The position numbers were made by a program, and so were the translations under genes. A stretch of 13,685 nt of DNA. Source: Acidobacteriota bacterium (GTDB taxonomy: Bacteria; Acidobacteriota; Blastocatellia; Pyrinomonadales; Pyrinomonadaceae). Position 1 is the stretch's first letter, and each line of letters begins with the position of its first letter. Below, piece by piece: positions 1 to 7,719 of this stretch. The notes beneath the pieces were generated by a model that saw only the letters and a list, made by a program, of their open reading frames with translations, was not told the DNA's origin and did no database searches. Location of the stretch: positions 1-13,685 of the forward strand of contig QHXE01000379.1 of NCBI GenBank assembly GCA_003222835.1, written 5' to 3'.

Positions 1-1
1 A

Positions 2-921
2 GAGACGAGGGCCATGGCCGAGCACTATGCTCCCGCCTTCTATCTTTATCGTGAAGCTCTCGCCAGGATGCCTACCTTGCGCGGCGTCCACGGCTCCGTA
101 GCCGACATCTACAGAAAATCAGGCCATGGAGATTGGGCGATGGTTGAGGAAGAAAAGGAACGTCAGCTGCCCCCGCTCAACTGTGGCGCTTGCCAGGGTC
201 TGGGAGATGAGCGAGCTAATTCGGCAGCATTCGCCCATGCTTATCGCAACAACAGCGCCACCGAGATGGAATGTGACTTCCATGCTGGCCAGTACGCCAA
301 AATTGTTGCCGGGAGTGCTCAGACCGCAGAAGAGTATTACTGGCAAACGCGTGCATACAATGAGTTAGCCCGACAGGCTTTCTCCCACCTCGCCGACTTG
401 CCACCTTCCGCCGAGGTGCACGAACTGCTAGCGAAGATTCACTTTTCCCAGAAGAGCTATGCTTCCGCAGCCAAAGATTGGGGAGAACCATATCAATCAG
501 CGCTGGCGGCAACTACGAAGCTGCTCGACCCCTCTTGGAGAAGGCTATGAAGCAGTCACCTGACTCGATGGAGCTCAACTACTGGCTTGGCTTCACATTA
601 TTAGGTCTAGAGAAGGCAGAGGATGCTGTTCCGTACTTGGAGAGAGCAGTGAGAGGGGATCCGACAGTGCTGCAGCCCCATAGAGATCTTGCGCGCGCTT
701 ATTTGCGAGTCGGGCAAGTGGAAAAGGCTATCCCGCATCTGAAGACCGCACTTCCTCTCGACGATGATGGAACCCTTTATTACCAGTTAGCCCAAGCCTA
801 TCGGAAAGCCGGGCAGAAAGAATTGGAAAGGGAGATACTCGCGAAGTTCCGAAAGATTCAGAGTTCTGTAAATATCGAAAAAAAGAATCTCGAAAAGAGC
901 CTGGAAATCACTCCGCCTTAA
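2..921 (+). pseudogene. TPR-repeat protein, 5'-truncated by window edge and frameshifted
   Basis: The open frame runs off the left edge: codons are open from base 2, and the first ATG at 14 sits inside a TPR-like helix, so the true start is probably outside the window. The first part (to about 481) contains TPR-like helices including YLYREALARMP, WQTRAYNELARQAF and ELLAKIHFSQKSYASAAKDW. Then the homologous reading moves from frame 2 to frame 1. Frame 1 continues with NYEAARPLLEKAM and three further TPR-like units, ending LYYQLAQAYRKAGQ, with a TAA stop at 919-921. The frame-2 tail after the break (to 550) has no TPR character. From my memory of the acidobacterial family, about 25 residues normally separate the W of KDW from the Y of NYEAA. 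Here only 32 nt lie between them, which suggests a net deletion of roughly 45 nt. TPR proteins act as protein-interaction scaffolds. This type is often encoded beside CRTAC1-like proteins, as here. Family assignment is good; real pseudogene versus sequence error is less certain. Confidence 0.75.
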
Positions 922-2674
922 CCGGCGCGCCCTCGCCCTCGGTAAGGACGATGTATTGGTCGATCGGGAGATTCGTAAAGCGCTCGACTTTGCCGCTTGG
1001 CAAGGGCCACTTGACTTCGACCCAATCGAGTTTAGTCTTCGTACCAATCCCCAGCACGACGCGCGGATCATGAGACGCAAGGTAGCTCCCACCTCCCGCC
1101 TTGTAGAGGTGCCGTTTCAAATCGCCGGCCTGCCAACGGATGAGCGCACCAATGGCGTCAGGATTGGCCTTCTTGCTCACTAACTTCACGCCCAGCCAGT
1201 GACTCTGCTTCGCCGCGTTGTTGCGCAGCAGGAGAGGCGCGTCGTTGTTACGCGCCACCAAAACGTCCACGGCGCCATCATTGTTGAAGTCACCGATGGC
1301 CAATCCGCGGGCCGCCATTTGATCTGCAAAAATTTCTCCGCTTCTCGCGCTAACGTTCTCAAACGCTTTGCCGTTATTGTGGAACAGCAGCAGCGGTTCC
1401 TTATATTTCACATCGCTGAATCGCTCTTCGATTTTATCGTCAGGGTGACCATTGGCGATGAACAGATCAATGTTGCCGTCATTGTCGTAATCGAAAAACT
1501 TAACTCCCCAGCCGCTCATCAGTCGAGTGACCATGCCAATATGCGTGGGAACCGCGACATCGTCGAACGTCTCGTCATGGTTGTTGTGATAAAACGAGTA
1601 CATTTCTTGGTCGACGTTCGTCACGAACAAGTCGATCCATCCGTCCTGGTCGTAATCCGCAGCGTCTACGCCCATGCCCGAGCGCGCCCGGCCGTCGGTG
1701 CTATAGCCCACACCGGCCTGCAGCGCAATTTCTTCGAACTTCCCCTTGCCACGGTTGGCAAACAAAAAGTTCGGCACCGTGTCGTTGGCCACCCACAAAT
1801 CCATCCAGCCGTCATTATTAATGTCAGCCGCCACAACCCCCCATGCCTTGCCCATGGACTTTCCAATGTCCGACAAGTGTCCCACTTCGGTGAACGTGCC
1901 GTCGCCATTGTTGTGAAACAGCCAGCTCGCTGCCGGGTCGTAAACGCGCGGAATGCAATAGTAGCGGTCGCCCGTTTTGGCGTCCCCGCAGAATTTGTTT
2001 TTGGATTTGTCGAAGTCGACGAAGCGGCATACAAAAAGGTCGAGTCGGCCGTCGTTATCGTAGTCAAACCAGACGGCGCTGGAAGCCCAGCCCGGGGCTG
2101 CGACCCCCGCCTTCTCGATCACATCCGTAAATGTCCCGTTGCCGTTGTTTCGATAGAGAATACTGCGGCCATACTGCGTTACGTAGAGGTCGGGGAAGCC
2201 GTCTCCGTTGTAATCGCCGACTGCCACACCCATCCCGTAGCCGCCTCCCGCGACCCCCGCCTTTTCGGTGACGTCCGTGAACGTGCCATTGCGATTGTTG
2301 TGATAGAGAGCATTGCGAAGCGGCGGACGCGGATCATAAAAATCGCACTTGCCGCTGTTCACCAGATAGATGTCCATCCATCCGTCGTTGTCGTAATCGA
2401 AGAAGGCACAGCCGGCTCCAGTAGTTTCCGGCAAAAACATCTCCGCCGACCGCCCGTTACGGTGCACCCAAGTGATCCCACTGACCGATGGCAGTATTTG
2501 TTCGAACGCTTGCGGAGATCCCGTGCGTGCGCCTCGTTGCGCTAACGTAAGATCCGACCATGCGAAGATGCCTGCGGCGCCGGCGAGTGACGCGCCTCCA
2601 AAGCCAATCAAGCCCAGCCCTTTCGCAAAGTCTCGGCGAGACAAGCGTGCCTGTAAACTTAGATTTTTCGACAT
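908..2674 (-). CDS. Tat-exported CRTAC1-family FG-GAP/VCBS repeat protein with ASPIC/UnbV C-terminus
   Basis: This 588-residue protein starts with a twin-arginine signal (SRRDFAKGL at residues 12-20, then a Gly/Ala-rich hydrophobic stretch to about 38), so it is probably exported folded. Seven DxDxDG-type calcium-loop motifs are visible: D93-D101 (DYDNDGWMD), D154-D162, D204-D212, D284-D292, D340-D348, D395-D403 and D462-D470. These are the hallmark of FG-GAP/VCBS blades of an integrin-alpha-like beta-propeller. Residues about 500-575 ([34 protein letters not shown]) match the ASPIC/UnbV domain that ends CRTAC1-like proteins. Length is normal and the frame intact. The ATG at 2674 precedes the Tat motif by 12 residues, with only a weak GG-rich site upstream. 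The 3' end overlaps the convergent TPR gene by 14 bp. The precise role is unknown; the family is linked to the cell surface or secretion, and calcium binding is inferred from the motifs. Confidence 0.93.
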   Translation of the reverse strand: MSKNLSLQARLSRRDFAKGLGLIGFGGASLAGAAGIFAWSDLTLAQRGARTGSPQAFEQILPSVSGITWVHRNGRSAEMFLPETTGAGCAFFDYDNDGWMDIYLVNSGKCDFYDPRPPLRNALYHNNRNGTFTDVTEKAGVAGGGYGMGVAVGDYNGDGFPDLYVTQYGRSILYRNNGNGTFTDVIEKAGVAAPGWASSAVWFDYDNDGRLDLFVCRFVDFDKSKNKFCGDAKTGDRYYCIPRVYDPAASWLFHNNGDGTFTEVGHLSDIGKSMGKAWGVVAADINNDGWMDLWVANDTVPNFLFANRGKGKFEEIALQAGVGYSTDGRARSGMGVDAADYDQDGWIDLFVTNVDQEMYSFYHNNHDETFDDVAVPTHIGMVTRLMSGWGVKFFDYDNDGNIDLFIANGHPDDKIEERFSDVKYKEPLLLFHNNGKAFENVSARSGEIFADQMAARGLAIGDFNNDGAVDVLVARNNDAPLLLRNNAAKQSHWLGVKLVSKKANPDAIGALIRWQAGDLKRHLYKAGGGSYLASHDPRVVLGIGTKTKLDWVEVKWPLPSGKVERFTNLPIDQYIVLTEGEGAPVKAE

Positions 2675-3554
2675 TTTCCAGCCCGTTTGGCGATTCGTGG
2701 CCCTTCAATATTTGTTGTGGTAATTGACAACATTCCACCACGTTGCGAGTTCAGCGGTGCGCACCATTTACGGCGGTTGAGTAGAGTTTTTCAGTGCCTC
2801 ACGCAGTTTTTCGAGTGTCAAGCGTGTCGCCATCGGTTGTCACTGGTTGTGGACGCCTCCGCTCAACGGCTTGGAAGACGGCATAAAAAGCCGCGCTGAG
2901 ATCAGTCTGGGCCCCCATCAGGCGCAGCATGAATTATGCCACACCGCACAGTCTCCGAGTTGACTCCCGCCTCTCTGACAGATCCCGCTTCCAAGTCGTT
3001 TAAGGTTGGCCCCTGTACGCTTCATTGGTTCAAGCCCTTGCACTCGCAATCATTCGCGTGGCCACCACGCATCAATTTGTCCTCTTTTGACATGAGAGGC
3101 CAATCCCAAACAATATGGGAACACCAAGCTTTTTGCATTTCATCGCTGCCCAATAGTTTTATAATGCGCACGAAAGGGGTTCGAAGCTTCGTCCTCCCGG
3201 TGGCAGTGCAAGCGCAGCAATCTCTTTGGATGAGAAAGCTTAGTGCTTCATCGGACGCACGTTTGGTTCAGTAGTTTGGCCCTCCGATTTGGAGGCATGG
3301 GTATTCTACTTGAGTGCTTCTGTACGGCGGAGCGTGTGTTTGCGCCTTACGCCAATGCCTGGCCGGGTGTCGGCCGAAAAAACCGTCACTTGGGAGTGTG
3401 TGAGTATTCGGCGCGATCCTAGAGACTCATGGTGTGATCGCAAGCCGTTTTGACTCCGCACATCTCGGGGTCGCTGGAGTCAGTTCCTTCCTGGTGTTGG
3501 CATGGCGCTAATCCAACAGTCTGTATTAGAATGAAAACAAATATGTTGTGCGGT
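2675..3554. other. Intergenic region with no supported gene
   Basis: I see no convincing coding sequence on either strand. Short open frames (for example 2687-2899, 2936-3274) have low-complexity, unfamily-like translations and no ribosome-binding site. Several short inverted repeats are present: CCTCC/GGAGG at 3281-3295, GGCCG/CGGCC at 3361-3375 (followed by A's, so not a terminator for either strand), and TGACTCC/GGAGTCA at 3451-3457 and 3476-3482. There is also a perfect 10-bp palindrome CGAAGCTTCG near 3181-3190. None forms a canonical rho-independent terminator. A tRNA promoter could lie just upstream of 3555 (TATTAGAAT at 3524-3532), but no well-spaced -35 element is present. Confidence 0.5.
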
Positions 3555-3592
3555 TCCCCGGTAGCTCAACGGTAGAGCATTCGGCTGTTAAC
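3555..3592 (+). tRNA. Truncated tRNA-Asn (GTT), 5' half only
   Basis: The sequence follows a bacterial tRNA-Asn up to the anticodon. The acceptor 5' strand is TCCCCGG (3555-3561), then TA. The D-arm GCTC-AACGGTA-GAGC (3564-3578) has a perfect stem. The 5' anticodon strand is TTCGG (3580-3584), and the loop CTGTTAA (3585-3591) places anticodon GTT at 3587-3589. The 3' anticodon strand should be CCGAA but reads CAGAG from 3592, and no variable loop, T-arm or 3' acceptor strand follows. This is therefore a tRNA fragment, not a functional gene. A break in or next to the anticodon loop is typical of crossover by tRNA-targeting tyrosine recombinases. No integrase gene and no matching 3' half were found in the window. 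An intact tRNA-Asn gene must exist elsewhere in the genome. Confidence 0.85.
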
Positions 3593-4129
3593 AGAGAACT
3601 CAAAATCCAATAACTCGTTTCTCTGGCGTCAGTTAACAGCTTCCGGACCATCCCCAAACACCTATTTCTTGTCCCCAGGATGTCCCCAACATTACTTCCG
3701 TCCGTCTTCCACGCCACGGCATACTTCACGTAGTCAGCAGCCGATCGGAACTAATCGGATACCCGTCTCCGGTTCAGCTCCGATTAGGAGAACAACCCGC
3801 GGCCTCTGCCGTGACAGTGCGGCAGCTGATTGTAATTTGACGGCAGCGATCGCCACCCTCGGCACCTTAAGTAATTGTCGGGAACTCTGATCGCACCCTA
3901 ATTGCGCCAAGATGTGATACGCAGTTTCGGGTCTAGAGGTGTCAGAAATTCTCCAATTCCGATTACTTCCTGTCTTTCCTTCATCCGTCCAGGATCAATG
4001 CCAAGCGTGGAATCCTTGTGACGGGAGTAGCCATTTTTCCTCAGGCGAATGGTCAAACTGAAATTGCCGCAGAAAAACTAGTCGGGGCACTCCGGACCCT
4101 AAATACAGCCCCTCAGAGGCGCGGCCGAA
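3593..4129. other. Intergenic region downstream of the tRNA fragment, no supported gene
   Basis: No gene is supported here. The 8-mer GTTAACAG at the tRNA break (3587-3594) recurs in direct orientation at 3632-3639. Imperfect inverted sequences AGAGAAC and GTTTCTCT lie between the two copies. A perfect 8-bp inverted repeat, CTAATCGG at 3751-3758 and CCGATTAG at 3780-3787, is separated by 21 nt. A minus-strand open frame (3526-3729, GTG start) reads through the tRNA fragment. It has no recognisable domain and is most likely fortuitous. The remaining sequence up to the CPBP start shows no hairpin with a T tract. Confidence 0.45.
3751..3787. repeat. 8-bp perfect inverted repeat with 21-nt spacer
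   Basis: CTAATCGG (3751-3758) is the exact reverse complement of CCGATTAG (3780-3787). There is no T tract, so it is not a terminator. It could be a protein-binding site or a chance repeat in a region that also holds the tRNA remnant. Confidence 0.3.
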
Positions 4130-4822
4130 ATGGAAATCGGATCCACCAATAGTGGTGGCCGGGCTTGGCGCGACAACACATGGCTCGTCCTCGTCGAATT
4201 TGTCGTCGTCGTCGCCATCTACGTGGCCCGCCAACATCACATTCTGAAACTTAGCGCTACGCCGTATCTCCTCCTCCTCGCATGGATTTCGCTTCGCCTT
4301 CGCGGGGTCCAATGGAAAGAGATCGGCTTCACGCGGTATCGCACCTGGGCGACGACTCTTCTGCTTGGCGTTGTCTGTGGGGTCGGCCTGGAGCTGTTCG
4401 ACCTGTTCGGCAAGCAGCCGCTTTTCACCTGCCTCTTGGGAAAGCCGCCCGACCTCTCGAATTTTGCTGCCGTCAAGGGAAACCTTCGATTCGCTCTGGT
4501 CATAATCGCCCTCCTCTGGGTCCTTGCGGCCTTTGGAGAAGAGCTCGTCTATCGCGGCTACCTAATGAATCGCGTCGCAGATCTCGGCCGCGGCACACGC
4601 ACAGGATGGATCGTGAGTTTATTCCTGATTAGCGCCCTCTTCGGTTTTGCTCATTACCAGCAGGGCCTCACCGGCATCATCGAGGAGGGTTCTGACGGGC
4701 TGATTTTGGGATTGATGTATCTTGCCTCTCGCCGCAACCTCGCCATTCCGATTGTCGCCCACGGAGTCTGCGATACCATCGACATCGCGCTACTTTTCTT
4801 GGGCAAGTATCCCGGCCTGTAG
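4130..4822 (+). CDS. CPBP-family (CAAX/Abi-type) intramembrane metalloprotease
   Basis: The 230-residue protein is strongly hydrophobic, with membrane segments around residues 18-33, 45-58, 74-92, 121-136, 160-174 and 191-224. The family's three metal/catalytic motifs are all present in order: EELVYR (E137, E138, R142), FGFAH (H175) and HGVCD (H211, D215). CPBP proteins are membrane-embedded glutamic-type or metalloproteases related to Rce1, which processes CAAX-prenylated proteins. Bacterial members serve in protein processing or bacteriocin self-immunity, and the substrate cannot be told from sequence. The N-terminus lacks a signal peptide, as expected. The ATG at 4130 has only a weak upstream GAGG. 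It is the only gene on its strand here: the upstream region is about 540 bp of non-coding DNA and the GNAT gene converges from the right. All key residues are intact, so it is probably active. Confidence 0.88.
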   Translation: MEIGSTNSGGRAWRDNTWLVLVEFVVVVAIYVARQHHILKLSATPYLLLLAWISLRLRGVQWKEIGFTRYRTWATTLLLGVVCGVGLELFDLFGKQPLFTCLLGKPPDLSNFAAVKGNLRFALVIIALLWVLAAFGEELVYRGYLMNRVADLGRGTRTGWIVSLFLISALFGFAHYQQGLTGIIEEGSDGLILGLMYLASRRNLAIPIVAHGVCDTIDIALLFLGKYPGL

Positions 4823-4891
4823 GGCCGCCTATCACCAGCTAACTAACGGGCAACTCTGACGTAACGCGATAAGGTAAGGGTTGCCGACACA

Positions 4892-4904
4892 GCAGGTAAC
4901 CTGC
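4892..4904. repeat. Palindrome GCAGGT-A-ACCTGC between convergent genes
   Basis: A perfect 6-bp stem palindrome lies in the 107-bp gap between the convergent CPBP and GNAT stops. There is no adjacent T tract, so it is not a canonical rho-independent terminator, though a weak transcript-end hairpin serving either strand is possible. A second hairpin (CGGCC at 4813-4817 with GGCCG at 4823-4827) spans the CPBP stop codon. Confidence 0.35.
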
Positions 4905-4929
4905 GGGGTTGGACTGCCGCTTTGCTGGA

Positions 4930-5784
4930 TCAGTCAAAGCGATAACGGAGAGCCTCGGCTACGGCCTTATATCCGATTCGCCGGTAAATGGAATTCGATG
5001 TAGGGTTGCCCAAGTCCGTGTAGAGAATGCACCGATACCCACCGTCGCGAAGATGTTTCGACAGCGCATGAACGCAGGCTGCCGCGTAGCCGTACTTTCG
5101 CTTCTCGGGTGGCGTATAGACCCCAGACAAGCGAACTACGCCTTGCGCCGGTTCGCGGCCAACAGCCATAGAAGTTGTCTCTCCGTTTTGATCCCACAGC
5201 CAGATCTGTCCAGCGGCCAACGCCCGGTCTACGCGACGCTCGGTGTCGTTTGCAGACTCCCCAATTTCATCCTGAAATGCACGGGTCCAGAGAATCATCA
5301 AACTGCGATCTCTGGGACCTGCTTGGCGTAAATGACCCGCGGTGCGGGGAACTTCTCCCAGTTCCAAGAGTTCGTAGAGACGCGTTCCCTGGAACGGTGT
5401 GGCCGCCGACTTACATCGTTCACTCCATTGCCCAGCGAAGCTGGCTGCCGTCGCCGCGTCCCCATTGACACCGGCTAGAGTCACTCCGGCTTCCGCAATT
5501 GCAGCCACTATTGCCAGCACGGCTCGCGGTTCCATGGGCGTCAGGGTCGCCGGATATTCCAGAGGTGACTGAACGACCACGCCGACGGCTTCCTCTCCGT
5601 GCAATGCGATCCAATACCGACCTGGGTCGCCCTGAGCGATGCGGGAGCGCAGAATCGACAGAATCAGATTATGCAGAACTGGTTCCGACGAAAGGAACTT
5701 GTCAGCCCTCCTTATGACAAATGCGGGATCTTCGCTAAACAGGACCTTCGGTTCCATGCGGGAGATCTTATCGGATCGGAGCAT
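4930..5784 (-). CDS. GNAT-family N-acetyltransferase
   Basis: The C-terminal part is a clear GNAT fold. Numbering from the longest frame (TTG at 5817), VVRLSGVYTPPEKRKYGYAAACV (227-249) carries the acetyl-CoA pyrophosphate loop R-x-x-G-x-A at R240, G243 and A245. LYTDLGNPTSNSIYRRIGY (265-283) is the usual strand/helix that ends such domains. The N-terminal ~150 residues (IRRADKFLSSEPVLHNLIL, then GRYWIALHGEEAVGVVVQSP) resemble the degenerate first half of two-lobed GNAT proteins of about 280 residues. Start choice is uncertain: TTG at 5817, ATG at 5784 or ATG at 5757. None has a strong ribosome-binding site, and the upstream residues look unlike the family, so I use 5784 with 5757 equally possible. 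The substrate is unknown. The gene lies alone, convergent with the CPBP gene and about 400 bp downstream of the ferritin-like gene. Confidence 0.87.
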   Translation of the reverse strand: MLRSDKISRMEPKVLFSEDPAFVIRRADKFLSSEPVLHNLILSILRSRIAQGDPGRYWIALHGEEAVGVVVQSPLEYPATLTPMEPRAVLAIVAAIAEAGVTLAGVNGDAATAASFAGQWSERCKSAATPFQGTRLYELLELGEVPRTAGHLRQAGPRDRSLMILWTRAFQDEIGESANDTERRVDRALAAGQIWLWDQNGETTSMAVGREPAQGVVRLSGVYTPPEKRKYGYAAACVHALSKHLRDGGYRCILYTDLGNPTSNSIYRRIGYKAVAEALRYRFD

Positions 5785-6182
5785 CGTCAGGAATGCCTCA
5801 AACTGCGAGGCGCGCAAATTGGGAGCGAGTCACGGGCAATCCGGAGTTATTGGTTCCTCTGTCGTATTAGTACCGACTTTTCCCGGGACTTATCCGCACG
5901 ATGCCCAACCGGATTACTTCCGAATCAATAACCCGGCAGTTATCGAGTGGCGTCTCGAATCGAAATGCCGAGCCGCGACTGCTGTACTAGATGTAATGGA
6001 AGAGAGTGAAAGAGGAATGCAGGACTCGCGGCAGGACATGCGGCAAGGATTCGTCTCCGGCATCTCGCTGAGCCAGCAAGCATTGCAAGCCGGAAAGAGA
6101 GACTGCCCGGGTCACATGCCTGGCCCTCCTGTTGACGCTTCTTGCGGCGTAAATGGCGCCAATGCGGCTGTCGACTACCCGC
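5785..6182. other. Intergenic region upstream of the GNAT gene, nothing recognised
   Basis: About 400 bp lie between the stop of the ferritin-like gene and the GNAT start, both on the minus strand. Open frames here on both strands give arginine-rich, family-less translations and are taken as chance. The only structure seen is a short hairpin, TCGAG/CTCGA at 5943-5958. The gap length argues that GNAT has its own promoter instead of being read from the ferritin-like gene. I could not fix a promoter with confidence. Confidence 0.45.
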
Positions 6183-7304
6183 TTACAGCTGGCGGCGAGC
6201 TTCATCTGCGTCTTCGGCAAGGTCGTTCATGAGAGCGAAGAATGCAGGCGACTGGCCGATGAAGAGTCCCATATCCGTCAAGAACTTGACCACGCCCTTG
6301 GCGATGTCCTTTGTTTCGGTCGGGCGAATGACGGAACAAGGCGGCAGCTTTCGACTAATGAACGGGCACGGTTCAGGCATAATCAAGTTAGTCTGAAAAT
6401 CCTCGCCGCCAAACGGAGAGGAATTCAGGTCCGGAAAGGTGACCGACACGCCGGTCAATGGATCCACGGCAGTCTTCTGAGGTGCGTTGCCCGCCTTATC
6501 AGCCCAGGTCTGGAAATGCATAGTCTCGGTGGGACCGATGCTGATCAGGATTCGCAAAACTTCAGGATGCGTTGCGCGTTGCGCCATCGCGGGATAAAGG
6601 GTGGTGCCACCTTGTTCGATGGTCGGAAAGTGGAAACCTGCCGTATTCGCTATGACCTGAAGGAAGTTGGGATCGCTGGTGTCGGCGTCGGTCCTGGGGA
6701 TGGCCGTGTGCTGCCCTTTGTTTAGGTCAGGGATCGCTTGCGGGAACGAGAAATTGGGATCGAGGTCGGGGTTGTGGGTGCTGCTGCGGTAGCGAGTCCA
6801 CCAACTCGTATCCAAGGTGAGCTGCATGAGGTTAGTGAGCCGCAGCTTTCCGCTGGACCCGGTTGCCGTACTCCCTGGCAGAGTGCGAAAAGCCTCCAGA
6901 CTTACGGGATCGGCAGCCTTCGAGATGAGGTATGCGTTCAGGAAATTCTGATGCGTGAACTCATCATCGGTGTTGTCGTGGACGTACTGCGCCATGTCCG
7001 CATCCAGCATCTGAAGAGCGGACGTGTAGGCTGGATTGCCACTTCCCCCCGGGACCTCGCTGGTGTTCGGTATGCCTCCGAGTTCGTTGTACTGTATCCA
7101 AAAGTCGGTCTCGAGGATTTCGGCTGCGGCCGCAAACCTAAGCAACGCTGCGTCCCCCGGGGTGAGCCGCCCACTATTCTCTTCTGGACCCTCTTTAGCG
7201 CTGCCTGGAAGTTCTTTGGCAAGCAAGCCGACACCGACAGTGGCTGCACCGGCGGCGATAGCGCTGCTCTTCAAGAACGAACGTCGATTAGTGTGTTTCT
7301 GCAT
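6183..7304 (-). CDS. Tat-exported ferritin-like domain protein
   Basis: Starting from the ATG at 7304 the product has 373 residues and opens with a twin-arginine signal (NRRSFLKSSA, then AAGAATVGVGLLA). It is therefore probably translocated folded, as expected for a protein that takes up metal in the cytoplasm. The body is helical. It shows carboxylate/histidine pairs in the ferritin-like order: E62/E65 in the first helix, E115-x2-H118 (DEFTHQNFLNAYL), then E248 and E260-x2-H263 (TETMHFQTW). These could form a di-metal site; that assignment is inference. Between them are loops rich in Asp/Asn/Pro (about 175-215). The in-frame open reading extends back to 7646, but that extension is arginine/proline-rich and does not look like protein. 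A strong AAGGAGG lies at 7337-7343, 32 nt before the ATG but 5 nt before an in-frame ATT at 7331, so the start may be 7331. It is divergent from the two-component operon. Confidence 0.85.
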   Translation of the reverse strand: MQKHTNRRSFLKSSAIAAGAATVGVGLLAKELPGSAKEGPEENSGRLTPGDAALLRFAAAAEILETDFWIQYNELGGIPNTSEVPGGSGNPAYTSALQMLDADMAQYVHDNTDDEFTHQNFLNAYLISKAADPVSLEAFRTLPGSTATGSSGKLRLTNLMQLTLDTSWWTRYRSSTHNPDLDPNFSFPQAIPDLNKGQHTAIPRTDADTSDPNFLQVIANTAGFHFPTIEQGGTTLYPAMAQRATHPEVLRILISIGPTETMHFQTWADKAGNAPQKTAVDPLTGVSVTFPDLNSSPFGGEDFQTNLIMPEPCPFISRKLPPCSVIRPTETKDIAKGVVKFLTDMGLFIGQSPAFFALMNDLAEDADEARRQL

Positions 7305-7719
7305 GGACTTTGGCCGAACTGGACGTGCAATCGGCCCCTCCTTAAAAGCGATTGTGAACGAGCCACCAAGAGTGCGAAGAACGCCCAGTGATCTCATTCC
7401 GCAAGCACGGTAATTGAAGCAAGAGCAGGAGTTGTCACAAGGATGTCTTTCTGCCGACATTCCTTTATCTCCGTGCGACGGGGCAGGCCACGCTGCAGGA
7501 AAACGCACGCGGGTTGGAAAACCGGGGTCGTCAGGGAATTGTCTCCTGGATGTCTCGTGAAGATGACGCGATAAAGATGTCCGGAGACCGAAAACGGTTT
7601 GTTCCAACCAGACGGTTTGATAGCGTAGACCCGGGCAGCGATCCACGGAGAGGGTGAGGCTCTGAAGGCTTTCGGGGACGCTTGACGAAAGGCTGCCACA
7701 AAGCGAAGCAGGTTGTGGG
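7305..7719. promoter_or_regulatory. Shared upstream region of divergent ferritin-like and two-component genes
   Basis: These 415 bp separate divergently transcribed genes and should hold promoters for both. The 8-mer ACGGTTTG occurs twice in direct orientation (7594-7601 and 7612-7619, 18-bp period), next to a small hairpin ACCG-AAAA-CGGT (7587-7598), about 100-130 bp before the regulator start. Such direct repeats may be binding sites for an OmpR/PhoB-type regulator, but an 18-bp period is not the usual 11 or 22. TTGACG at 7682-7687 resembles a -35 element, but I see no good -10 after it. Long open frames crossing this region look non-coding. Confidence 0.4.
7337..7343 (-). promoter_or_regulatory. 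Strong Shine-Dalgarno site misplaced relative to the ATG of the ferritin-like gene
   Basis: On the minus strand AAGGAGG reads from 7343 to 7337. It is 5 nt from an in-frame ATT (7331-7329) and 32 nt from the ATG at 7304. Either initiation occurs at ATT, adding IARPVRPKS before the Met, or the match is coincidental and the ATG is used with a poor site. Confidence 0.45.

Noticed and set aside
1199..2545. Long plus-strand open frame (448 codons) antisense to the CRTAC1 gene
   Set aside because: It is the mirror of repeated Asp/Asn/Gly codons: GTC, GTT and GTA runs give AVVVV-type translations at each calcium loop. It has no ribosome site or family character.
2768..2833. Minus-strand 21-residue frame MATRLTLEKLREALKNSTQPP
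   Set aside because: The peptide is protein-like, but there is no Shine-Dalgarno site, no homologue I recognise and no conserved context. It is too short to support.
3174..3200. GGTTCGAAGC resembling a tRNA T-arm, possibly the missing 3' half of the tRNA-Asn
   Set aside because: The T-stem pairs poorly (two G-U pairs and one mismatch) and the motif is explained by the palindrome CGAAGCTTCG. No acceptor strand matches.
2936..3274. Plus-strand 112-codon open frame in the gene-free region
   Set aside because: The translation has no family-like pattern and there is no ribosome-binding site. It is probably a chance open frame.
3526..3729. Minus-strand frame reading through the tRNA fragment
   Set aside because: The GTG start has no ribosome site, and part of the translation is simply the complement of the tRNA. 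There is no integrase motif.
7305..7646. In-frame N-terminal extension of the ferritin-like protein
   Set aside because: It would place more than 100 Arg/Pro-rich residues before the Tat signal, which must be N-terminal. It does not look like protein.
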